Assembly (NCBI RefSeq): GCF_902506295.1
Contig: NZ_LR733313.1
Coordinates: forward strand, 248,001-312,000
Source: Luteimonas sp. 9C
GTDB taxonomy: Bacteria > Pseudomonadota > Gammaproteobacteria > Xanthomonadales > Xanthomonadaceae
Reading direction: 5' to 3'
Length of the DNA stretch: 64,000 nt
The notes under the pieces are model-generated. The model was not told where the DNA came from and made no database searches. It worked only from the letters and a program-made list of their open reading frames with translations. The position numbers and the translations under genes were made by a program. Of the stretch, positions 44,337 to 51,341 are shown piece by piece (the stretch's first letter is position 1; every line of letters begins with the position of its first letter).

Positions 44337-45512
44337 ATGACTGACATCGTCATCGTCGGCGCCAAGCGCACCGCCATCGGTTCCATGCTCGGCCAGTTCA
44401 CCGGCGTTCCCACGACGACCCTCGGCGCGACCGCGATCACCGCGGCGCTCGAGCACGCCGGCGTGTCGCCCGATCTCATCGACGAAGCCATCATCGGCTG
44501 CGTGCTGCCGGCCGGTCTGGGCCAGGCGCCGGCGCGCCAGGCATCACGCGCGGCGGGCATTCCCGACAAGGCCGGTTGCGTGACCATCAACAAGGTCTGC
44601 GGCTCGGGCATGCAGGCGGTGATGTTCGGCCACGACCTCATCAAGGCCGGCACCGCGAAGTTCGTCGTCGCCGGTGGCATGGAGTCGATGACCAATGCGC
44701 CGCACCTGCTCAACGGCTCGCGCACCGGCATCCGCTACGGCAGCGCCGAGATGCTCGACCACATGGCGTGGGACGGCCTGACCAACCCTGACGACGGCAA
44801 GTCGATGGGCGTGTTCGGCGATGTCGCCAGCCACAAGTACGGCTTCAGCCGCGAAGACCTCGATGCCTACGCCGTCGAAAGCGCCACGCGCGCCAAGCAC
44901 GCGATCGAATCCGGCGCATTCAAGGACGAGATCGCCCCGGTGACGGTCGCCTCGCGCAAGGGCGAGGTGTCCTACGACACCGACGAGCAGCCCGGCCGCA
45001 TCCAGACCGACAAGATCCCGACCCTGCGCGCGGCGTTCGGCAAGGACGGCGTACTGACCGCTGCCAGCTCTTCGAGCATTTCCGACGGCGCCGCGGCGCT
45101 GGTGCTGACCTCGGCCGAGAGCGCGACCGCCCACGGCCTCAAGCCGCTGGCCCGGATCGTCGCCCACGCCCGCCATTCGCACGAGCCGGAGTGGTTCACC
45201 ACGGCCCCGGTCACGGCGATCCGCAACGTGCTCGACAAGGCCGGATGGTCGATCGGCGACGTCGACCTGTTTGAGGTCAACGAGGCGTTCGCGAACGTCG
45301 CGATGGCGCCGATGAAGGATCTGGGCATCCCCCACGACCGTTTGAACGTGAATGGGGGCGCACTGGCGCTCGGTCATCCGATCGGCGCGAGCGGCGCGCG
45401 GCTCATCGTCACGCTGATCCACGCACTCAAGGCACGTGGCCTGAAACGCGGTGTGGCCACGCTTTGCATCGGGGGTGGCGAAGCGACGGCAATTGCCGTG
45501 GAAATGGCGTGA
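44337..45512 (+). CDS. Acetyl-CoA C-acetyltransferase (thiolase)
   Basis: About 391 residues, the normal length. Thiolase motifs: nucleophile Cys in NKVCGSGMQAVMFG (near residue 88), NEAFANVAMA, the glycine-rich His motif GGALALGHPIGASGAR and the second Cys in LCIGGGEATAIAVE. It catalyses the reversible condensation of two acetyl-CoA, or cleavage of acetoacetyl-CoA, in the cytoplasm; biosynthetic (phaA-like) and degradative roles cannot be separated. It is monocistronic here, divergent from the autotransporter. Confidence 0.95.
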   Translation: MTDIVIVGAKRTAIGSMLGQFTGVPTTTLGATAITAALEHAGVSPDLIDEAIIGCVLPAGLGQAPARQASRAAGIPDKAGCVTINKVCGSGMQAVMFGHDLIKAGTAKFVVAGGMESMTNAPHLLNGSRTGIRYGSAEMLDHMAWDGLTNPDDGKSMGVFGDVASHKYGFSREDLDAYAVESATRAKHAIESGAFKDEIAPVTVASRKGEVSYDTDEQPGRIQTDKIPTLRAAFGKDGVLTAASSSSISDGAAALVLTSAESATAHGLKPLARIVAHARHSHEPEWFTTAPVTAIRNVLDKAGWSIGDVDLFEVNEAFANVAMAPMKDLGIPHDRLNVNGGALALGHPIGASGARLIVTLIHALKARGLKRGVATLCIGGGEATAIAVEMA

Positions 45513-45638
45513 ACTTCGGATAACGTGTTTTTTACGAAAATACCACGCACGTCCCGCTTGACAGCCGTCAGAGGCTTGTCATCATGTCGGCGGCGCGCAT
45601 TAAGCGCGTTGCCCAAACTTTCAGACGAGGAAGACACA

Positions 45639-45974
45639 ATGACGATCAACAAGGCTCTGCTTGCCCTGGCTCTGGGTATGGCTCTGGCTGCTTGCAGCAA
45701 CGCCGACCAGGCCAACAGCTCGGCTGAAGGCGCTGCTGACGCAGCTGCCGACGCGCAGGCTGCTGCCAACGAAGCGCAGGATCCGGCCGTTGCCGGCACC
45801 GCGCAGGCTGCTGCTGACGACGCCGCTGCTGCTGCCGACGCCGCTGCCGACGCTGCTGCCCAGGCTGGTGCCGCCGGTACCGACGCTGCCGCCGAGCACG
45901 CTGCTGACGCCGCTGACCACGCAGAGACCAAGGCCGAAGACGCCGCGGACGCTGCTGAAGAAGTGACGCCGTAA
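45639..45974 (+). CDS. Alanine-rich small lipoprotein (1)
   Basis: About 111 residues. Signal with lipobox MALAACSNAD, then an almost entirely Ala/Asp/Glu helix (DAAADAQAAANEAQ, AADAAADAAAQAGAAG) ending EDAADAAEEVTP. GAGG at 45627-45630 precedes the ATG. Composition suggests a long coiled or alpha-helical envelope protein; no family named. A clear terminator follows, so it is a single-gene unit. The gene at 46179 encodes a similar protein. Confidence 0.75.
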   Translation: MTINKALLALALGMALAACSNADQANSSAEGAADAAADAQAAANEAQDPAVAGTAQAAADDAAAAADAAADAAAQAGAAGTDAAAEHAADAADHAETKAEDAADAAEEVTP

Positions 45975-46012
45975 TTTGCTTCGATGGCCTTGCGCCATCG
46001 TGAGTGGATTCG

Positions 46013-46043
46013 AAGGCCGCCGGGTTTCCCGGCGGCCTTTTTT
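46013..46043 (+). terminator. Rho-independent terminator
   Basis: Perfect stem AAGGCCGCCGGG-TTT-CCCGGCGGCCTT (46013-46039) followed by TTTT (to 46043); it ends the transcript of the first Ala-rich lipoprotein gene. Confidence 0.93.
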
Positions 46044-46178
46044 AATGCGCCAGGTTCTGGTCGCCACGACAGGAGAACGCTGGATGCACCTGCGCCCGGC
46101 CAACGTCCGCGCTTTTTCGCGATCCTCACACGCGCGCATTCAATCTTCGCCGTCCTCAACGCTCACAGGAGACACGAC

Positions 46179-46538
46179 ATGCGTTTCAAGCCGATGACCG
46201 CAATCGCCGCCGCATCCCTGCTGGCGCTGGCCGCCTGCAGCAACTCCAACGACGCGGAGCGCGAGCGCGCCGAAGCCGCTGCTGCCACCGAGAGCGCGGG
46301 CCAGGCGATTTCCGATGCCGCGTCTGCCACGGCCGATGCCGCCCGCGCCACCGCCGATGCAGCCGGCCAGGAAACCCGCGAGGCTGTCCAGGAAGCCGAG
46401 GTCGCCGCGCAGGACGCCGCGCGCCGGGCCGACATTGCGGCCGACGAAGCCGCCCGTGCTACCGGCCAGGCGACCCAGGACGCTGGCCAGGCCATCGAGA
46501 ATGCCGGCGAGCGCGTGGAAGAAAGCGCCGACCGCTGA
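46179..46538 (+). CDS. Alanine-rich small lipoprotein (2)
   Basis: About 119 residues. Lipobox ALAACSNSND after a signal (TAIAAASLLALAAC), followed by Ala/Glu/Asp-rich heptads (GQAISDAASATADAARATAD, REAVQEAEVAAQDAARRAD). AGGAGA at 46167-46172 precedes ATG 46179. Its architecture is the same as the gene at 45639, but the primary sequences are only loosely alike. No function can be assigned; periplasmic or outer-membrane helical protein. It ends in its own terminator. Confidence 0.75.
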   Translation: MRFKPMTAIAAASLLALAACSNSNDAERERAEAAAATESAGQAISDAASATADAARATADAAGQETREAVQEAEVAAQDAARRADIAADEAARATGQATQDAGQAIENAGERVEESADR

Positions 46539-46559
46539 TCGCGTCATCTGATCGACCAC

Positions 46560-46584
46560 AAAGCCCGCCCCATGGCGGGCTTTC
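46560..46584 (+). terminator. Rho-independent terminator
   Basis: AAAGCCCGCC-CCAT-GGCGGGCTTT (46560-46583) with a short T-tract; it ends the second lipoprotein gene. Confidence 0.85.
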
Positions 46585-47077
46585 TGTTGGGCGTGAGCGC
46601 GGCGATCCAACGACCCGACGAAACGTTGGCGAACGCGGACCCGCGCGGCCGTGCTGCAGAACGGCCGGCGTCGCTACGGCGCGCACGCCCAGTGCGCAGG
46701 CTCTGCACCCACGCGGCGGCGCTGTCCATCTGCAAGTCTGTCTGGAAGACGCACATTCGCCGCCCCGTTTGCGCACTGCGTCGTCAGCACATCCAACGCC
46801 CGACGGGGCGCCGGCCCGCGCAGCGACGTGTCCGTCCGATCGCGAGACCGGGACAGGCTGCGTCGCTGCCATGTCCGAAGCTCGACATCTCGCGTAACGC
46901 TTCTTGAACATGCGGCAAGTCCTTGCCGTGTCTCGAATCCGCTCCGGCGGTCACAGTTGGATGCCGGCGGTTGCGTGCTAGGCTCGGTGTCCGCGTTTGC
47001 CCCATCGCGGCGGCGTGGAAATCCCCTGTTCGAGCGGTCCCTTCCGCTCTCCTGTCATTTCCGAGGTAACGCGCGAC
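46585..47077. other. Intergenic stretch with no recognised gene
   Basis: About 490 bases between the second lipoprotein terminator and the bactofilin gene. Only Arg-rich chance frames occur. The 3' part likely carries the bactofilin promoter, but no motif is convincing. Confidence 0.5.
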
Positions 47078-47656
47078 ATGGCCATTTTCCAGCAGTCCGG
47101 CACCGCCAAGAAAGACACCCCCTCGTTTGGCGCCGACGCTCCCCCGCCGCCCGCACCGGCGCGTGACACGCCGACGCCCGCGATCGCCGATTTCCAGACC
47201 GCGACTCCGCCCGCGTCCGCTGCGACCACGCCTGCGCCGGCTGCCTCGCCCGCGCCGCGTCCTGCGACGCCGACCGCCAAGGAATCGATCATCGCGGCCG
47301 ACCTCACCATCGAGGGCAAGATCGAGGGTACCGGCGACGTTCGGATCGCCGGCCGCTTCAAGGGCGACGTCAACGTACAGGGCAACCTGACCATCGAACA
47401 CGGCGCCAAGCTCAATGGCGGCGTGCGTGCCCAGCAGGTGCTGGTGTCCGGCGAGCTGGAGGGCAATATCGAATCGGCCTCGCTGGTCGAGCTGCGCGAC
47501 TCGGCAGTGCTCACCGGTGATCTCAAGGCGGGCTCGCTGACAGTCGCGTCCGGCTCGAAGATCCGGGGCCATATCGAATGCGGCTGGGGCGACGTCAAAC
47601 CGGCCGTTGCGGGCAATGCCAAGGACAAGGCCGCCAACGACAAGTCCAGCGACTGA
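47078..47656 (+). CDS. Bactofilin
   Basis: About 192 residues. An unstructured Pro/Ala-rich N-terminus of about 75 residues precedes the bactofilin beta-helix: SIIAADLTIEGKIEGTGDVRIAGRFKG, VQGNLTIEHGAKLNGGVRAQ, VLVSGELEGNIESASLVEL and SLTVASGSKIRGHIEC. Bactofilins polymerise without nucleotide into filaments that organise cell-wall or stalk proteins. GAGG at 47063-47066 precedes ATG 47078. The next gene begins two bases after its stop. Confidence 0.93.
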   Translation: MAIFQQSGTAKKDTPSFGADAPPPPAPARDTPTPAIADFQTATPPASAATTPAPAASPAPRPATPTAKESIIAADLTIEGKIEGTGDVRIAGRFKGDVNVQGNLTIEHGAKLNGGVRAQQVLVSGELEGNIESASLVELRDSAVLTGDLKAGSLTVASGSKIRGHIECGWGDVKPAVAGNAKDKAANDKSSD

Positions 47657-47658
47657 CC

Positions 47659-48063
47659 GTGAGCAGTCGCCCGGGCGCGGCAGGTGCCACGCGCACCTGC
47701 CCGCACTGCAGAACCCTGATCCTGGAGAGCGCGTTGCGCTGTCCGGCGTGCCAGCATTCGCTCAAGATCGATGCCGCGCCCGGCTCGCCGATCGTGGCGC
47801 GCAACACGGTCAAGCGTGAGGACACCACCACCGCGCTGCAGGTCGAGGGGTGCATCCGGCATCCTTCGGAAGGCGGCGCGTGGGAATATTCCGTCGTGCT
47901 GGTGATCCGCGACGAAGACGGCAAGGAACTCAATCGCCAGGTCGTTGGTGTCGGTGCATTGCTGGTGGGTGACGAACGCACTTTCAGTCTGGCGGTGGAA
48001 GTCACACCGACCAGCGATGTCCGCCGACCCACACGGTCGCCCCTGAGCCGGGGACGTCACTAG
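47659..48063 (+). CDS. Small zinc-ribbon protein cotranscribed with bactofilin
   Basis: About 134 residues from GTG 47659. A rubredoxin-like or zinc-ribbon pair occurs near the N-terminus: RTCPHCRTLILESALRCPACQHSL (Cys4 arranged CxxC...CxxC). A beta-rich domain follows (GAWEYSVVLVIRDEDGKEL, TFSLAVEVTPTSD). No family named with certainty. It starts two bases after the bactofilin stop, so it is probably translated with it; a role in bactofilin function is inferred. Confidence 0.75.
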   Translation: MSSRPGAAGATRTCPHCRTLILESALRCPACQHSLKIDAAPGSPIVARNTVKREDTTTALQVEGCIRHPSEGGAWEYSVVLVIRDEDGKELNRQVVGVGALLVGDERTFSLAVEVTPTSDVRRPTRSPLSRGRH

Positions 48064-48117
48064 CGCCTCCGGTTCGACACCGCGCAATGACGCGCGCCGC
48101 TAAGACAAGGATGCCCG

Positions 48118-48681
48118 ATGCGTTTTTCCACCCACTCCGTTTCTTCCGTCTGCCTGCTCGCAGTTGCGTCCGCACTTGCCGCCTGCGCGCCTTCTGCGCC
48201 TTCAACCGACGCATCGGTCGAGTCATCGACCCGTGCAGACCGTGCCGCGTCGACCAGGGCTGCTGCCGAGACGTCGTCGACCGGATCGACTGTCGCGCCC
48301 ACATATGACGCACCGTGCGCCTCTCTCGAAAACGGCACCGCGCGCGCTGCAGATACGCCGCCCCGCTCGCATGCATTCGCGTTGCGCGCCGACATCCGCG
48401 CCTGCGTGCACCTGCGCGCGCAGTCGGAGGGCGGTCGCCGCAGCGCGGTCTTCAATCACTATCGCCCCAACGTCCGCTTCCTCGGCACGGATGGCGAGGC
48501 CGTGGCGACGGCGCTGTGTGCGTTGCGATTCGATGCGGAAGGCCCGGTCGAGCCGGGCAGCACGGTCGCCGCGCACCTGAAATGCGAGGCGCCGGTTGCA
48601 CTCGAAGACGGGAGCGCGTTCGTGCTGGTCGAAGGAGGTCGCGATGTCGGCGGTGGCGTAGTGGTGCTGCCGCCCGCCTGA
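48118..48681 (+). CDS. Putative lipoprotein, unknown function
   Basis: About 187 residues. Lipobox ASALAACAPS after a signal (CLLAVASALAAC). The first 45 mature residues are Ser/Thr/Ala-rich linker, followed by a cysteine-containing domain (CASLENG, IRACVHLR, ALCALRFD, HLKCEAP) with VEPGSTVAAHLKCEAPVAL and GSAFVLVEGGRDVGGG. The paired cysteines suggest disulfides. The family is not recognised. AAGG precedes ATG 48118. It converges with the feo operon. Confidence 0.75.
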   Translation: MRFSTHSVSSVCLLAVASALAACAPSAPSTDASVESSTRADRAASTRAAAETSSTGSTVAPTYDAPCASLENGTARAADTPPRSHAFALRADIRACVHLRAQSEGGRRSAVFNHYRPNVRFLGTDGEAVATALCALRFDAEGPVEPGSTVAAHLKCEAPVALEDGSAFVLVEGGRDVGGGVVVLPPA

Positions 48682-48697
48682 GAACCCAGCCGGCCGC

Positions 48698-48940
48698 TCA
48701 GCGCCTGGGCGGGCCGCAGCTGTCGCAACCGCCGCATGTGTTCGCCGCGATCGGCACCGGTGCGATGCGCCGGCCCACTGCGCGTATCCACGCCGGCCGA
48801 CCGTCGCGCAGCAGCGGCAACGCGAACGCGATGCGCAGCCGTCGCGCCGCATTCGGCGCCTGCTGCTTCAGTACGACCCACGCGCTGAGCAGCACGGCCA
48901 GCGCGACGACGATGTACTGCAGGAACAGCCCGGCGGTCAT
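48698..48940 (-). CDS. Small FeoB-associated membrane protein (DUF6587-like)
   Basis: About 80 residues: an N-terminal hydrophobic segment (FLQYIVVALAVLLSAWVVL), a basic middle (NAARRLRIAFALPLL) and a C-terminal cysteine tail (NTCGGCDSCGPP). It begins 10 bases after the feoB stop. Similar small CGGC-tailed proteins follow feoB in Xanthomonadaceae. It may act like FeoC, perhaps binding metal with the terminal cysteines; this is inferred from context, not shown. Confidence 0.75.
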   Translation of the reverse strand: MTAGLFLQYIVVALAVLLSAWVVLKQQAPNAARRLRIAFALPLLRDGRPAWIRAVGRRIAPVPIAANTCGGCDSCGPPRR

Positions 48941-48950
48941 CGTCGTCCGC

Positions 48951-50807
48951 TCAGCCTGCGCCCAGCGCGCGGGCGACCTGGTAGGTCACCAGCGATGCGA
49001 GATACGCCAGTGCGAACAGATAACCGGCGTTGATCGCCATCAGTCGCCACGAACCCGTTTCGCGCTTGATCGTCGCCCAGGTGGAGAGACACTGCGGCGC
49101 ATAGATGAACCACACGAGCAGCGACAGACCCGTCGCGAGTGACCAGCCGTCGCTGATGATCGGGGTGAGCGCCTGCGCGGCGGCGGTGTCGTCCGCGGCC
49201 GACAGGGCGTAGACGGTGGCCAGCGATGCGACCGCGACCTCGCGCGCGGCGAGTCCCGGAATCAATGCGATGCAGATCTGCCAGTTGAATCCCAGCGGCG
49301 CGAACAGCACGGCCAGCGCGTGGCCGATCCGGCCACCGAAGCTGTACTGGATCGCAGCACCCGTCGCGCCGTCGGGCGGCGCCGGATACGACAGCAGGAA
49401 CCACAGCAGCACCGTCAGCGCGAGGATGATGCCGCCCACGCGCTTGAGGAAAATCATCGCGCGTTCCTTGAGCCCGATCGCGAGGTCGCGCGGGTGCGGC
49501 ATGCGGTACGAAGGGAGCTCGAGCAGCAGCGCATGTTCGCGCGTGTCGCGGCGCCACTTCTTCATCACGTACGACACCGCCAGCGCACTGAGAATACCGG
49601 CCGCATACAGCGCGAACAGCACCAGTCCCTGCAGGTTCAACGCGCCCCAGACCTGTTGCTGCGGGATGAACGCGCCGATCAGCAGCGCGTACACCGGCAG
49701 ACGCGCCGAGCAGGTCATCAGCGGCGCGACCATGATCGTCGCCAGCCGGTCGCGGGGATCCTGGATCGAACGCGTCGCCATGATGCCGGGGATCGCGCAG
49801 GCGAAGCTCGACAGCAGCGGGATGAAGGAACGCCCCGACAGCCCCGCGCCCTTCATCACCCGGTCCAGCAGGAAGGCCGCGCGCGGCAGATATCCCGACT
49901 CTTCGAGCGCCAGGATGAAGAGGAACAGGATCAGGATCTGTGGCAGGAACACGATCACGCCGCCGAGGCCGGCGATGATGCCGTCGGCCAGCAGGCTGGT
50001 CAGCGGACCCGGCGGCAGCGTCGTCGAGACCCACGCGCCGAGCGCGGACGTGCCGGCATCGATCAGGTCCATCACCGGCGCAGCCCACGCGTACACCGCC
50101 TGGAAAATCAGGAACATGATCGTCGCCAGCGCCAGCAGACCGAACACCGGATGCAGCAGCCAGCGGTCGAGCGCGTCGTCGATGCGCGCGGTGGGACGCG
50201 GCATCGTCACCGCGCCCGCGAGCAGCGCACGCGTTTCGGCATGCAGGTCACCATCGGCACTGGCTGCGGGCGGCACGTGCGGATGCGCCGCAATCTCGGC
50301 CAGCCGGGCAAGCAGCGCCTGCGCGCCGTCGCGCCGGATCGCCACGGTCTCGACCACGGGCACGCCGAGCTTGGCCTCCAGTGCCGCGCGATCGATGACG
50401 ATGCCGCGGCGCTGGGCGGCGTCGGCCATGTTCAACGCCACCACCATCGGGACGCCGAGCGTGCGCAGCTCCAGCACGAAGCGCAGGTGCAGCCGCAGGT
50501 TGGTCGCATCGACCACGCACACCAGCACGTCGGGGGCAGGCTCGCCGGGATAGAACCCGCGGCACAGGTCACGGGTGATCGCCTCGTCCAGGCTCGCCGG
50601 CTGCAGGCTGTAGGCTCCGGGCAGATCCAGCAGCGCCCAGCCCTCCCCGTTGGGCCCGTGCATGCGCCCTTCCTTGCGTTCCACGGTCACGCCGGCGTAG
50701 TTGGCGACCTTCTGCCGGCTGCCGGTGAGCAGGTTGAACAGCGCCGTCTTGCCCGCATTGGGGCTGCCGACCAAGGCGAAACGGGGCGTTGCGATCGCAG
50801 TGCTCAT
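48951..50807 (-). CDS. feoB: Ferrous iron transport protein B
   Basis: About 618 residues. N-terminal G domain: G1 LVGSPNAGKTALFNLLTG, G2 NYAGVTVERKEGR, G3 DLPGAYSL and NMAD for the guanine-specificity motif. Gate motifs in the membrane core: RSFIPLLSSFACAIPGIMATR and LMTCSARLPVYALLIG, plus AAREVAVASLATVYAL. It is the GTP-regulated Fe2+ permease of the inner membrane. ATG 50807 overlaps the feoA stop by four bases, fixing the start. The length is shorter than the E. coli protein (773) but normal for this lineage. Confidence 0.96.
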   Translation of the reverse strand: MSTAIATPRFALVGSPNAGKTALFNLLTGSRQKVANYAGVTVERKEGRMHGPNGEGWALLDLPGAYSLQPASLDEAITRDLCRGFYPGEPAPDVLVCVVDATNLRLHLRFVLELRTLGVPMVVALNMADAAQRRGIVIDRAALEAKLGVPVVETVAIRRDGAQALLARLAEIAAHPHVPPAASADGDLHAETRALLAGAVTMPRPTARIDDALDRWLLHPVFGLLALATIMFLIFQAVYAWAAPVMDLIDAGTSALGAWVSTTLPPGPLTSLLADGIIAGLGGVIVFLPQILILFLFILALEESGYLPRAAFLLDRVMKGAGLSGRSFIPLLSSFACAIPGIMATRSIQDPRDRLATIMVAPLMTCSARLPVYALLIGAFIPQQQVWGALNLQGLVLFALYAAGILSALAVSYVMKKWRRDTREHALLLELPSYRMPHPRDLAIGLKERAMIFLKRVGGIILALTVLLWFLLSYPAPPDGATGAAIQYSFGGRIGHALAVLFAPLGFNWQICIALIPGLAAREVAVASLATVYALSAADDTAAAQALTPIISDGWSLATGLSLLVWFIYAPQCLSTWATIKRETGSWRLMAINAGYLFALAYLASLVTYQVARALGAG

Positions 50808-51049
50808 GCGGCCGGCGCCAGGCAGACCCGCACGCGCGCGGCCTCGCTGCGGCGCAGTGCGAAGCGGGTATAGCCCACCTGCACCAGCAGGGGATCGCCG
50901 CCGAACGGGCCCGCCGCCATCACTTCCACCGCCTCGCCGGGCACGAAACCCAGCTCTCCGAGCCGCCGCGCGATGGGATCGACAGCGCCGACCGCCTCGA
51001 TGTCTTCGACGAGGGCGGGCGTACGACGTGGCAACTGGCTGAGGTTCAC
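50804..51049 (-). CDS. feoA: Ferrous iron transport protein A
   Basis: About 81 residues, the usual SH3-like FeoA: GAVDPIARRLGELGFVPGEAVEVMA, followed by PFGGDPLLVQVGYTRFALRRSEAARV. It modulates FeoB at the membrane. It precedes feoB with a four-base overlap (ATGA). A possible Fur operator lies 17 bases upstream at 51066-51084. Confidence 0.93.
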   Translation of the reverse strand: MNLSQLPRRTPALVEDIEAVGAVDPIARRLGELGFVPGEAVEVMAAGPFGGDPLLVQVGYTRFALRRSEAARVRVCLAPAA

Positions 51050-51065
51050 GGGGCGATCTGGTATC

Positions 51066-51084
51066 GAGAATGGTTCGCAATTCT
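51066..51084. promoter_or_regulatory. Possible Fur box of the feo operon
   Basis: GAGAATGGTTCGCAATTCT is a partial inverted repeat (AGAAT...ATTCT) resembling the GATAAT-type Fur operator; it lies 17 bases upstream of feoA. Fe2+-Fur would repress iron uptake. The match is partial. Confidence 0.5.
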
Positions 51085-51341
51085 ACGCCCCACGGGCGTG
51101 CGGTGGCGGGATGTGCGCCGAGGCGTTGCGGATCCAGTGCGTTCCAACGGTGCCCCGGCCGATGCGCGGTGGCCGATCGGTCCGGGATCGGCCGTTCTCT
51201 GCACGACATGGACTCCCACGACATCCGGTTGGGCGAGACGCGCGCGTCGGACCGGGCGTTCCCTGTCTGGACGCCGTCACGCGACAGCGCTAAAACGGAG
51301 GCCACTCCTCCCGGTTTCGGACAGGCGCTGGCGCCGCGTAC

